The notes below the pieces were generated by a model. The model made no database searches. It saw only the letters and a list, made by a program, of their open reading frames with translations, and was not told the origin of the DNA. Below are positions 26,076-37,870 of a stretch of DNA of 64,000 nt, piece by piece. Every line of letters begins with the position of its first letter. Position 1 is the first letter of the stretch. The translations under genes were made by a program, and so were the position numbers. This DNA comes from Taenia hydatigena (lineage: Eukaryota > Platyhelminthes > Cestoda > Cyclophyllidea > Taeniidae), in assembly GCA_036345935.2 (NCBI GenBank), contig JADWOT020000009.1, forward strand, positions 1,750,287 to 1,814,286. Direction: 5' to 3'.

Positions 26076-27551
26076 GTGAGTGTTGAGTGGATAACCGATT
26101 ATACGTCTGCTCACTTGATACTTGAACCCAAAAGTCATTTCTCCACTTGCGTCAGCCACCGAACAGTTCCGATCTACAGTCTGTTGGCAGTTAATAGAAG
26201 ATGGATAAAGCACATTTGTTAAAATTTCTCGGCTTTCCATTTCTTTTTGATGTCGCTCACTATAAGCTATTTCTGAAAGCTGTTTTTGACACGTTCACGC
26301 CCAAATATTAGAGTACGCTTTGAATACTTGTTTGCTGTTGATAATTGTGTTAGCAAAGCAAATCACTGTTACTTATAAAGCAGCAAAAATAACTTAACCT
26401 TCAAAGTCGAGGAATAATTAATAGTATTTAGTTCTAAATTTCTTATCGATATTCCAAATTCGTGATAGAACTCAGTCCTCCTACTGAATTGGCATCAGTA
26501 GAACTTTTTGGTTGCAGTTAAATAAAAACAGTTGGTTTATTCGATTTGAAAGCAATAGAAAGTTTCATATCGTAATTTTCCGTTTGAAATCGCTTCCCTT
26601 TGTAACACTCATCACCAAAACTTTATTTTCTTGAATAAGCGTGTTCTCTTTATAGGTGGATTATTTGTTAACTGAGCCTTTTCGTAATTTTCTTTAATAG
26701 GTCGAATCGCCAAATAGAGATTTTATTAAACTTTGGCTTAAACCACCCCTTTTTAATCTTTGGGTAAGAAGATTCAGATTATTATACTTTAAAAGGTGCT
26801 CGATCTCGGCAGATCATTTCACTCTGCGGTAGTTTATTTGCGCAATCATATCAACGGCTTCTCGTGTCACATGCATACAGGAACGCAGCAAATTCGTTCC
26901 CAAAAAAACACTTTAAATATTCTCTACTAAATTGTCACAAAAAGACTCTCAAGGAGGGGAAAACTTTATGTGATGCTATGGAGTCCAAAGTGCTCCTCGC
27001 ATTGCATGTCTGTTTCAGCCGTGCCATTTTGCCAAATCGTTATGCATTTGAACCATTAATCAAGCCTGAGTGTTCCACAAAGGTAACTTAATGTCTGGGC
27101 TCGAACGAACTTGATTGGCAGATAATTTATCGAGTGGAGAGTTGACAATGAACACACATTAGAATGGCATGCAGTTCTGCCCTTCTACACTTTGCTAGTG
27201 ACAGAAAAAATTGAATTAGAGGAGCCTTTCTACGCAAGCAAATTCCAGATAACGCAGCTTTTGGATCTTCATTCGCTAACTTTGCGTGGAAGGCATTAGT
27301 GGGTACTGGACAAAGCCTTTTTTAAATTTACCTTACCGTGATAAGTCAAAAAGCGCTAAAAATGAAATTTCCGCATTAAAAGTTCTACCTGTGTCCGTCT
27401 ATATTCCACAAGCATTCGTAGGAACGCAAGTTTCATTGACAAACCCGCTAATTTCTATCAACCACTGTGGTCGGCAGTGTTGAAGTTGGTGATTTTGGAC
27501 ACAAGGTTTGATTGTAATTTAATGACATGCTGTGAGCCTTCTGTAGATTTA

Positions 27552-29020
27552 CTCACTTTCGCCCCAAATCAAATTCAAAGCTCACCAGGCGGTACTGTAA
27601 TTGCTGGTTCCCTCTTGACTATCATCTTTCCTAAGTGTGCCTTAAGAAAGGGTGTATGGGAAGAAGAGGAAAGCAAAGAAACGGAGATTTTGACCGGCCT
27701 TTCGGTGCTCCACAGTGATAATCTAGAAGTAGGCGAGAGGGTGTTGGCTTGGATATCAATGGAGTTAGCATTTATTTCGGCTACAATGGGACTATTGTGG
27801 ACGATGGCAAGGTTAGTGGAAAGACATGCGATTCGGCGGACGGAGTGTGTGAGTGGATGAATGAATGTGCCAGAGATTGGGAGATTGTGAAGGACTCGCG
27901 GAAAGAGCTAGGCGGTGTTATGACTGGATCCAGGTTCGATAAAATTCAATGAGGTAGCTGAATTGACTGGAGTGTTTGCTGTTTGCCGTTTCCTATCCGT
28001 CTCGAAGGCCCATTCCACGTACTGCATCCTGCGGGGGTAGGAGAAAAGGCTGTCTGTTGGGCTGTGGTTTTTTGCGTTGATCCTTATGCTTTTGGCTAGG
28101 CTTAATTGCATGTGATCTGTCAGACGAATGACCTCTCACTTCTTCACAAACACCGCTGTGACCTTCTCTGTTAGGCGATATCAGCCGACTGATTGCCTGA
28201 CCGCATGATGTAGTGCTGCAAATGCCAGGTTTGTTTGTGTGAAAGGCGTTGTCATGCTTTGCAGTTTGTTTGGAGTTTAGTGGGCGTGAAATGGAAGTTG
28301 GAAGTGGGGTGGTTGGTTGGTTGGATGGTTTGGCTCCAAAGCACAGTTGCTGATAATGGCGCTAGTGGTGGTAGTAAGGCAGGAGTGGATGGCAATTGTT
28401 GTCATGTTTCATGGAGTTCGTCATTTCAAATGATCGGACAGTGAAGGGGAACAGAAAATGGGTGTGAAGAGAGGGGAGAGGATGTGGGGTGAGAGTGCAC
28501 AGCCTTACGTGACACTTTTGGAGATGACAGTTCCTCTGACAAGTAAAGGAACCGAAAAGTCCATTACTCTTTTGCATATTACTTTCCGAGTCTTCTGTGT
28601 CGAAATTTGCACGCCACCCTTGCGATTGGTTTGAGTGACCACTTCCACTTCAGTTTGAAAGCTCAATAGTGGTCTCCATTTCACTGACTGGACAGTTCAT
28701 TGCACAGTCTCTCTTGCTCATCCAAAAGTGCTTGAAATAGTCATCGGTGAGTCACAGCTTAGTGACTGGAAGGAATACCCGTTTGCCGATCACCATGAGT
28801 GGTGAGAAGAAAGTCTATTGTCATCCACACTGAGGAGTGGGCGTTGAGTTACATCTCCTTCTTCCCACCTTCCAAGCCGACCCGATGGTACAACAACCGT
28901 GGGAAAGTAACCCACTCACCTCAACTCACGCACATCGCAAGTGTGGAGGGAGTTTCTCAGAGCTTTGCACCATTGTGACGAGGCAAGGTTGGGCTGGACT
29001 GGTCCAGGTTAGGCTAGACT
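27552..29020 (+). repeat. repeat B, copy B1 (1469 bp)
   Basis: This segment recurs inverted at 49436-50813 with about 99% identity by eye. Homology begins at ctcactttcgcc and ends at ggctagact. Flanks differ completely, and no terminal inverted repeats or target-site duplication are evident. B1 keeps 92 bp (28545-28636) that B2 lacks, flanked by a shared AGT. The right end runs into imperfect tandem units of about 15-17 bp (ggttgggctggact / ggttaggctagact / attagggcaggctag). Confidence 0.9.
27726..27952 (+). other. conserved open frame inside repeat B (copy B1)
   Basis: A frame reading GVSIYFGYNGTIVDDGKVSG and CEWMNECARDWEIVKDSRKE ends at a TGA at 27950-27952. It is unchanged in copy B2 (minus strand, ending at 50412). 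Cys spacing and composition look protein-like, but I recognise no family. It could be a captured exon or a pseudogene fragment carried by the repeat. Confidence 0.3.
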
Positions 29021-30976
29021 ACGATTAGGGCAGGCTAGAAATTATCTTTATATCAAAGGGGCGAATATTAAAATGCAGGAAAAGTGCATCTGTTCGCCTT
29101 GTGTTTTTGTCTTTCATCGTTTGCCGCCTAGACCCTTGCCAAATGGGTCTAGAATCTTGGCAACCACGTATATTATTAGCACGAGTGGTGTGCAGACTTT
29201 GCATATCTCGGCAAGAGCTAATTCTCGGCTGATATGGTTATTTTACCTGTGAAATTTCACTTGCTGTACTGACAACCCTGTCATTTGCTACCCTCTAAGG
29301 TTACAGGCGGTATTTGTACTTTCCGTTAAAACGCGGCTGCTGAAACGTCTCTGAGACCGACTTCTCAAACATGTAAGAGAGCATCTTAATGCCGAGATAC
29401 GCCGGCATTGATATGATTTATGACAGCTCAAACATGCCCCTCCTTTCAACGAAGGCAGCAGAGCCTCACATTATGGCAGACAATCAAGTTCTAACCCACC
29501 TTGAAGTTAGCTGAAGAAAAGACCTTCCATCTTCCCCTCCCCATCTCCTATCATCAGCCAATCCTTCCCCCTGAGTCGGTAGCACTCGTGATCACCCGAA
29601 GATTTGCATACGTTATTAAGGCTTCTTGGCTATTTGGGTGACCAATGCTACCATTTCCTCTCACCTTCAAAAAATACATTGGATTAGATTCTTTAAAGTT
29701 GATCTCATTTAGCCAAAAAAGGAATTCTATCTATTTATGTACTCTGGAGTAGGTTGAAATAAAATCGTATTAATTATCACCACTTGAGTCATTTTTGTGT
29801 GCAAAATTTGCATGTTCTGGAGCAAACTTTTAACGAGTCTCATTTTATAGCGCCTAAAATAAATCAAGAGGCGTTGTTTATAACCCCTTTTCCTCCCTTC
29901 CTTCCTCTCGTTCACTCCCCACCCCAGCACCCCAATAAATGCAAATCAATGAGTAATTAAACGAGATCTAATGCAATTTTATTGTCATCAAAACAAATTA
30001 CGCTAGATATTTCATTGTGTCAAATGTTAGTTCTGATTTTGCTGCGTCAGCACCACATCAATCCACACCTGCCTCCGTTAAACCCTCGATCCTCCATTAA
30101 CCACCCTGAATTGTCTCCTGACGAATTATAGTAGCAGGCTACGGTAATGGGGTGACCAGACTTGCCAAATTTGGCGTGATACGACACGTTGGGGAGACTT
30201 ATGCAGCATGCAGACCTCCCCATCTGGCCCAACCTCAGATTATGCTGGGTGTTGGCAACAGGGCCTGCGCTCCAAAGCAGTGGCAGAGGCTGACCATTTT
30301 GATCGATAGATGGAAGGCACACTGTCTCCGAGGGTGCTTACATCTCTCAGTTCTTTTAGAGTGACTAGGTACAGTAATCTCTAGCTTGCAGAAGTTTACT
30401 CAACCCGATGTACTTTATTTTCGTGGTCGGAGACAAGGTACCATAAACAATCCTAACATATTTTGATCAAATTATTATTGAGCTTTAATGCGTTGAAGCA
30501 GGTCGGCATGTGCATGTGGGGTTGTGTGCTTCTTTCTCAAGAGGTAGCCCTTTTTATCATTCATCTTCATTTGAAAGTCAAAAAGAATGCATTCCAACGA
30601 TGCATAGCGCTTCACAATCTTGTGACAGCTCGAAATCTGCGTGTGCTTTTTAGGGTAAAGTAGAACGGTTAGTCGAATGTGCATCTCTTCCGTCATTGGC
30701 AAGCTGCTGCCTAACTTACATAGCCGCCACTTCTGCCGTACCTAGAGGCCTTGGCGCCTGATTCCAGCGTCACAAACTTGTGGCACGCATCCTTTACCAC
30801 TTGGTGATAACTATCATCATCTATTTCTGTGATTCAAGCAGTTTAGTCAGGTTAAACGGATACATAGATGGGTGTAAGATGATCCTAGGGCTGGGGTTAA
30901 TTACTCTGTTTACTCCTTCGGCAGCGGTTGAATCAGAGGTAAATATTTGTGGCGGTGCTTTTTAAAACGAAACAAG

Positions 30977-31090
30977 AAATCATCCGGATGATGGTGGGCT
31001 TGCCCCTGGGCCGGACTTTGACGGTGAATGTGCTGATGACAAGGAATAAAGTTGGCACAGATGACTGTCTCCTTGTAACAATCAAGAGAG
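30977..31090 (+). other. candidate exon with strong donor, unknown protein
   Basis: A frame open from about 30942 reads RMMVGLPLGRTLTVNVLMT and TDDCLLVTIKR up to a strong donor AGAGAG|gtaaga at 31091. An acceptor aag at 30974-30976 is possible but weak. Amino-acid composition is protein-like; no family recognised. Confidence 0.25.
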
Positions 31091-31116
31091 GTAAGAAATC
31101 AACGATTTCATGACCA

Positions 31117-31137
31117 ATTGATTGATTGATCGATTGA
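31117..31137 (+). repeat. ATTG tetranucleotide repeat
   Basis: About five ATTG units, one with a C substitution, 26 bp after the candidate donor at 31091. Confidence 0.7.
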
Positions 31138-33420
31138 GTGACTACTGGAACTAATGTATTCGCAGTGTGACAGGAGATGAATTTATAAAACGTCAAAGCA
31201 ATTGCAATAAAGGCATCCTCAGTGATTCGACTACTTTTGAAGGGATGTACATCATTCCATCAAAATATCCGTTTCACTTTGCATGCTGGAAGCCAAAAAA
31301 GTAGAGAGGACTGTCAGTTATGGCTGGCATCTGCAACGCGATATTTGCTCAGTAATTCATGGTCGGGTCTCTTCTGATTGTATACTCAACGTGGGATACT
31401 TTACTTCCTTAAAATCTAGGATGAGACATCTCTCACAGCATGATTATTCGAGGGAAGACTCAACTGGCGCCGGAATGGATTACTTGATCTACTCCGATCA
31501 GAGCAAATGCGTTCACTGGGAGATAATAGAAGTAAAGCTTTAAAGGGAACCGACAAATGTATGTATTAGTGGATATTTCGGTCCAAGAAGGCCGCTTTAG
31601 TAGTCATTTTCGATTAGAAGGCAACGAAGCATGCTCCTTCCATTTGATACCTCGAAATCTCATATTTATGTACGTTTGTCTGTGGTTTTGGGTTTGTGTT
31701 TGTGGCTAGGATGAGTTGGAGTACCTTAAAAATTCACTTTCGTCTACTCTCGTGGCTACTATCATCCTATCTGTAGTTCCAATGCAATGCCAACTGCCCT
31801 GTCACCGGTTTTGATGGCACAGTTGGCAAAGTCAGACAACAGATGTGAATTGTGTTAGGCTCTAAGGCCAACGGTGAGTCAGTGGTGTTGCGGTCAAGGG
31901 TGTTGATGACGCCGTGCCAAATAGAGGGTGAACTGATCAATGTAGGCAGAACGAGAGGTTGTCTTGATCGATTCATGGGTCATGTGGACTGTAGAAGAGA
32001 AAGATGGTCTAGCCAAACATTTGAGGTCTCTTTGTGAAAACCACTCCTTCAAATTTTTTGACATCCGGCTTTGATGTCTGAGTGTAGACTAATGAAATGA
32101 TTTTGGAATCTTTCTCCTACCTCTCTTATCCTAATAACGAAAATAAGTCGCCATTTCTGAAGGCATTAAGTCGTCGACAGTCGAAAAATGGTCCGCTTCT
32201 TTCCCTCAATCCTTGTGAAGGGTCGCATCATACCCATGGAAAAGATATTTTTGAAGGATCGCGTGTTCTGCACCACTCCATCTACTTAAGGTGGTTCGTG
32301 GGATTGGTCTCGTTCTTATCCCCCGCATGAACTCTTTTTTGATGCTGAATGTATCTTCGACGTCACTATGTATGGCTGCCAATTCATAAAAATGCAACGT
32401 TCCTTCGCCTCTTTTAGAGCGTAGCAGACACCAGTCTCAAGTAAAGACAAAATGTTTTCCCAGTGGCATCCAATTAGGGACTCGGTGAAGTGGTGTTCTG
32501 GGTGCGCCCAAAAGGGTGATATCAGTCTATTAGAGAGGTAGAATCTCTAGGATAGTTAATGTTGCGAAAACGTACTGGCATTAACCACGTCCAACAGGGA
32601 TCACTGTTAAATCGCCGCGCATAACGCTAGAATGGGTGTTAAACAAATGCTGATAAGACTCCATCATGGTAATTTGGAGGTGTCATAGCTCGTTTTCCTC
32701 TGCTGAGCTCCAACTTAATTATCTGATTGGTCCTTCATTGTCCGCCACTTTCCATTAGGACCAGTCTGACATTCTACCCAGCTATTTGCTCTCTTAATCT
32801 AAGCAAGAAGAATATAAGAAGGCTCACGTTCTCGATTAAAAAGCGTACCTGGCGTAGGAACTAATGGCGTAAAAATCTGCTTTTCCAAATTGTCGTAGCA
32901 CATTTGAAGCAAGTGGTATGTAGCTCACCGTCGCTAGAGGACCACCGAAAAAGTGCGTAAATACCTCAACGAATGAGTCAACGGTCTTTCCTGTTCTTTC
33001 ACATACGCATACGTATGCATTTGTCTGGCATATGTGATGTGCTGCACCGCCTTCTGTGGCAAATGCAACACTTTCAACCAGTTTATTATTTATGACCGCA
33101 AGACTTGCCTTCACTTGATCTAATGCTATAGTTGGGTAGAATAAAACTTATATCCGCAATCTAGGTTCCTCAACAGTTCATTTTCTTCAAGAACTCATTA
33201 CTGACACGTGTAGTTCAAAACGACCTTCAAAGCAACCAATGAGTTGTTAGGATTTTTCGACTCAATAGATCCAGCACAGCCACGTGTTAAGCCAATTTTT
33301 TCACATAAAAGGTGCAATTTTCACAGAAGAATATGCCTTTTTGTTATTCTTGACTTTAAGATTGCTCTTTTGTACACTGTTTTGTAAAGTAAACCTTTGT
33401 GGGAATAGTGAGAGATTGCG

Positions 33421-33463
33421 TGCGCGTGTGCTCGCACGTGTGTGTGCGTGCGTGTGTGTGTGT
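33421..33463 (+). repeat. GT/GC-rich microsatellite
   Basis: Alternating purine-pyrimidine tract of mostly GT with CG steps; sequence of this kind can adopt Z-DNA. Confidence 0.8.
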
Positions 33464-34561
33464 TCACAGAAGAACGTGAAAAACAATTTTCCTGTCAGTT
33501 TCGTGCATTAGTTTCATGCATTTTAGATGGGCAGTTCTTTGTATCTAATAGTACTGCGATAATACTTTCAAACTCATGGTTTGACGGATTTAAGCGTCAG
33601 ATTTGGATTCATGAACTGAGAAAGTCACATATGATTAAAACTTTGTAAATCAAAGAAGCGACTGATAATTTACAATTTTGCTTTAATAAAGCTCTTTGGC
33701 ATACTTTTGGGACTTGTGAGGCTTGGTGCCCAATTCCTCTGCTCAATTGTCCTTCCTATTTGAGATAAAGGGCGTCACTTTCTCTAGCTCCTGCTTGACC
33801 TATCGAGAGTCCCAGAGGAATCGTCCACCTTTTCTGTACTCTATAACAAAGTGGATGTTGTTTGCTTTAAAAAAGAGTCAATCCAATAAACAGCTTTGTC
33901 CCATTCACTGCAAAGGACTTGTTTCGAATTAATTAACTCAAGCTTTTGCGCACAGTTAATTTGTAATCACAACAAATTAATAATTTAAATAAGACTGATG
34001 TTTTTGCGTAACCTAAATGACCGTCATAAAACAAGCATAAAAATGATTATTTTATTGCCTACTCAATTGCATTTTATTTTCCAAATTTCTCGTAAATCAT
34101 TCGAAACCCGCCATTTATCGCCCATCGTCTGTGGGAGACAAAATTATCACATTCATCTGGCAAAAGCTCAAGGGTTTCTCCCTTGGCTTCGTTTCTGGCC
34201 CTGGCTGTCAAAAAGCTAACACATTTGATCATGCCAAATGAAAGAGGTGAGGCCACTTTCACTAACATACAAAGAGTTAGGGGATTGCCAAAAGCACTGT
34301 TAATAAGGGATGCAAGGTGGGTGTGAATTCGCCCTAAGACATCGCCTGAGAGAGCTTCCAGGAGGCGTCAGCGACTATCAAAGTTGGCTCGGTTGCATTA
34401 CTCACCAGAGGCACAGCGAGGTCATAAACACGCACTCATGCATACACACGCGCACCCATGCATGCATGTTGAGCTTGAGGCGTCGTCTGATTTGCCGATC
34501 ACATCGATGGCACTCACGTTGGCACCCACCCTCGCTCATTGGTGGAATCGATCGGAGGAGC

Positions 34562-34569
34562 TATAAATA
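34562..34569 (+). promoter_or_regulatory. TATA box of the dynein light chain gene
   Basis: TATAAATA lies 67 bp before the ATG at 34637. Transcription starting about 30 bp downstream would give a 5' leader of about 45 bases. A short CA/CATG-rich block lies 95-130 bp upstream of it. Confidence 0.65.
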
Positions 34570-34636
34570 GTCCAGGTGCGCACAATCCGTGCGATTTGCA
34601 TTCTCTGGTTCTACCACCGTCACCCATACAGCCACC

Positions 34637-34936
34637 ATGTCGAGAAACGAGGTCGAAGTGCTCAAGGCTGACATGCCAACTGAGATGAAGAACTTCATCG
34701 TGGATCAGGTGGATGATACCCTGCGTGAGTACAATGCTGACTCCAGCCGCCCCATCAAGTTAGAATCACTTGTGACTCAACTGGGCCGAGCTCTCAAACA
34801 ACGCTATGAGGGTGTGTGGCAGGTGGTCATCCTCACCGGCTCCTACTCCGCCTTCTCGGCCTACACACCGGAACGCCTGTTCCACTTCAAGTTTGGCCGC
34901 TTTGTCGTTCTTGTTTGGCAATCCTCGACTTATTAA
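34637..34936 (+). CDS. dynein light chain, LC8/tegumental type (99 aa), intronless
   Basis: This is a small dimeric subunit of cytoplasmic dynein and a general dimerisation hub. Flatworms carry many LC8-like copies, several associated with the tegument. The start sits in gccaccATGt, a near-perfect Kozak context, and the frame stays open for 99 codons to TAA. Seen: the N-terminal helix region (EMKNFIVDQVDDTLREY), then a second helix with LVTQLGRALKQRYEGVWQVV, then the edge strands with GSYSAF and LFHFKFGRFVVLVWQSS, the LC8 fold pattern. Length is slightly above the 89 residues of canonical LC8. Divergence from canonical DYNLL1 (for example, no KEFDKKYNP-type block) suggests a lineage-expanded paralog. 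A TATA box lies upstream and two AATAAA signals downstream, so this is a self-contained transcription unit and not a processed pseudogene. Confidence 0.93.
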   Translation: MSRNEVEVLKADMPTEMKNFIVDQVDDTLREYNADSSRPIKLESLVTQLGRALKQRYEGVWQVVILTGSYSAFSAYTPERLFHFKFGRFVVLVWQSSTY

Positions 34937-35055
34937 ACTCGGCGGATCTGTCTCCCTATCTCTCTGTCTGTTTGCCTGCCTGCATGTCTTTGTGTCTTTA
35001 ATCCCCGCAAAGCAGTAGCCATCTTTCGGTTCACATACACACAACTCAACATTCT

Positions 35056-35061
35056 AATAAA
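35056..35061 (+). terminator. poly(A) signal of the dynein light chain gene
   Basis: AATAAA 120 bp after the stop codon, followed by a second at 35077-35082. Cleavage shortly after would give a 3' UTR of about 150 bases. Confidence 0.65.
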
Positions 35062-35082
35062 TGCATTCGCAAAACAAATAAA

Positions 35083-37234
35083 CTCTCCTTACAAATCGCC
35101 TCTTGCCTTTGCCTCTCTGCATTGTCTTTCGCAGATCCCTCCCCCTCTATTTTCCTCCACCCCAAGGAATTCGTTATCCTGGGACCATATTTGGTAATTT
35201 GCACATCAAATAATAATTGAGTATTTATTAGATCTTTGTGCCGGTTTATTTTTAGCGGTTTGTTTGAAGGTAGGAAGTTTTTCATGGTTTACTACTGCCT
35301 CATTCCCCAGCCCTTAACCAAGTAAAAAGTTATGATAGTTTTGCAAACTTTATGAGAATACTGCTGTTGGCAAACACATCCACATTAAGGTAAATCCTGT
35401 AGTGGCCAATGTCTTATGTAGCGTTTTCAAGTTTGATGACGCCAGCACTGCTTCTAGTTTCTGGGCTTGAAGGAGACACAGACAGGATGGAGGTGAAGAA
35501 TGTTAAATGAGGCGGCACTAAGTGCGACCTTGAACAGGTTCCTAATAATGAAGGCGTCACAGACCAGGACAGGTGTTGATGCTGTTAAAACATGTCGACA
35601 GTAAGGAATGCAGTCAAAACCTTCTAAAATGATCACTTTTACAGCATACAGAAGTGAGGGAGTCGACATAAAAAGGGCCTTAAGAAATAGCCAAGTGGTG
35701 AACTTTATCAATGATGGGGAGCCCATTTATCCCACTCGGTAACCTAGCTTAAATGTGGCAGGTTGAAGAACTCAAATGGGTGAGGTTTGGATGGAGTTTT
35801 CTTTTATCTAAAGACGCCATTTCTTTCATTTTTCCCTCACCAAATCGCTTTCTTGAAAAAATGGAGCAAAACGTCTGCCTCGCATTACTGGGACTCGGAG
35901 GTTCATCCTTTATCCACATATTTTGCTTCAGATAATAAAGTAGATCCTCTGGAGTTGGGTGGAATTTGGCCATTCTTAAGGATCTTACTGATCGCCTTCT
36001 ACATGGGAGGACTCGCCGTGACATCACAAATACTGCAAGTCTATTAGAAAGGGGATTTTATCTTCACATTTATCACATACAGATCACTGAGATGGGGATA
36101 TGACCATTGGAATCGGGTGACGGGGGGGGGGGGGGAGGGAAATGACCAAATTTATCGAACCACCATGGGTTTTGTGTACCTCTTGTTATCGAAAGATCAG
36201 TGTGCTTCTCATTGTTGCAAAAAACTTTCTTTGTTTAATCACAAAAATCTAGAGACGTGTTTTTTCCACATTTCACACACTTAAGTCTGTTTAATTATTC
36301 CACACTTTTTCAAGGGAAAGAAAGTAATTTTTGCCACATTAAATTAATCGCTTCTTAATAGGTGCCTGATAGGCGTGTGTTTATAGACCAAATGAGCCAT
36401 TCACATACACGCACACACCTAACGGTATGCCAAGGTGTCAATAAAAACAGCACAGGTTTTGACATGCATTCTGGCCTCTTGTGCAAAATTTATTTCCAGT
36501 GTCACCCCCTTCTAAAATATTGTTTTAGTGAGGGAATTCAACTGATTAGCCCCAAAAGAAGGGGATTTGGTTTACTTACCTCCCCTGAACAGCAGGGGAT
36601 AGTTGTCAAAACTCATCAATTGATGTATCGGAAATCAATATTGTCAATATTTCGCCTTGTCAAATGCTACAATTAGTCGGTTTCGTATGCGTAGAAGTTG
36701 TTGTTTTCATCGGCAAATAGGTGCTATTTCTCCACTCGGAATTTCCATAGCAGCATTGAAATTGCACCTCTGTGAGGTCATGACGTGCCAAGTGCGTAGT
36801 GTAGGTAAGAAGTTGAATGACACAGTGTGCTGCAGTAAGACTCAAGGGGATGAGAATTCTCACGGAAAAACTTGATCTATCTTTTAAGCCGTCACTTGCG
36901 TCATTAAAGGCCAGGACTTGGCGAATTTGCTTCACAGACCGGTTAATTTACAAATTCTGCCGTTTTTTGGTCCTTCAGTCCTTCTTTATCGATATTCCAA
37001 CGTTAACTGGTGATTTTTAATTCCTTAGAGGATTTTTATTTAGAACTATGATGTTCATGTCATGTGAGAGGGCTAAAAGATGGTACTCATATGCAACTCA
37101 TACTGGCGGTTTTACGGTTGCAAAAAGAAAATTTCACCGCGCAATTGTGCCCCACTACTACTTGCAGCAGTCATCATAACTATCAAATGTCGTCCCACAA
37201 GCCAGTCCAAGAAGAAACACTCTGAATCACACTT
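35083..37234. other. intergenic stretch between the light chain gene and repeat R1
   Basis: Only short unsupported open frames. It contains a run of 14 G (36122-36135). No gene seen. Confidence 0.5.
36122..36135 (+). repeat. poly-G tract (14 G)
   Basis: An uninterrupted G run following gtgac; the only long homopolymer G in the window. Confidence 0.9.
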
Positions 37235-37775
37235 GATGACGTGCGTGCACGTATGCTCTCAGGCACGCACGCTGACGACAAGCGGCCTACGGCTCCGGTA
37301 AAGGGCCCGTCTCCGCCTCCACAACCAAGTCATACCATTGGCTCAACTGCAGACGTCTACTTCAAGCATAGCATCCTGCGATAGAGCACTCAGCCAGGCC
37401 CAAACACCTCACACACAACTGTTTATCGCCAGCATGGCATAAACGGTCCAGCGCTCACCAGTCGCGAGGTCTGATACCCAATATCGGTTGCGGCGGTTGC
37501 GTTCCCACGTCCCCCGCCCTATTCACAGCGTCAAATCACTTTTATCAATCCTACCCCTTTGAATCAGCGAACAAATAACCACTTGAACTCACGCTCCTCT
37601 GGCCATCATAGACATACAACCAGTCGCGTGATAAAATCGAATCAGAGACCATGTTTTCCACAGCTACGTTAAACACAACTCTTCGCGAGGACGAAAACAT
37701 CCAGTACCCAAAATCCGACGCGCATTGGACATCAAGACAGACCTCTGCTACAACGACGAAGCGAGGTGGGCTGTA
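37235..37775 (+). repeat. repeat R1, copy 1 (diverged, about 540 bp)
   Basis: Diverged direct similarity to 46570-47090. Landmarks shared in order: ccacaaccaa.tcatacca, ctcaact, a shared tag-tag-gcactca block, then ggacatcaagrcag and a tail that in both copies reads DIK..x..CYN.E..W.V. Identity is roughly 60-65% by eye, with stops in all frames. It lies directly against the left edge of repeat A1. Confidence 0.6.
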
Positions 37776-37870
37776 ATAGAATATTTAAAAGACACTGATT
37801 AACGCTTCTGTACCGAAGCGTTCCATCTGTTAGGTAAACGCTCGAAAATTGCAACAGATGAAGGCATTGC

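Larger units (their letters stand above)
17614..27551. other. intergenic stretch without a confident gene
   Basis: Apart from the candidate exons listed, I see only short unsupported open frames. There is a CT-rich run (22246-22260) followed by a ccatctac-type imperfect repeat. A GC-richer stretch near 18.1-18.9 kb has fragments open in several frames on both strands, which may be an eroded coding or mobile-element remnant. Confidence 0.4.
29021..34560. other. intergenic stretch upstream of the dynein light chain gene
   Basis: No confident gene. It holds a candidate exon at 30977-31090, an ATTG tetranucleotide run (31117-31137) and a GT-rich microsatellite (33421-33463). Just upstream of the light chain promoter is a stretch of CATGCATGCATG and alternating CA/CG (about 34430-34470). 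Confidence 0.4.
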
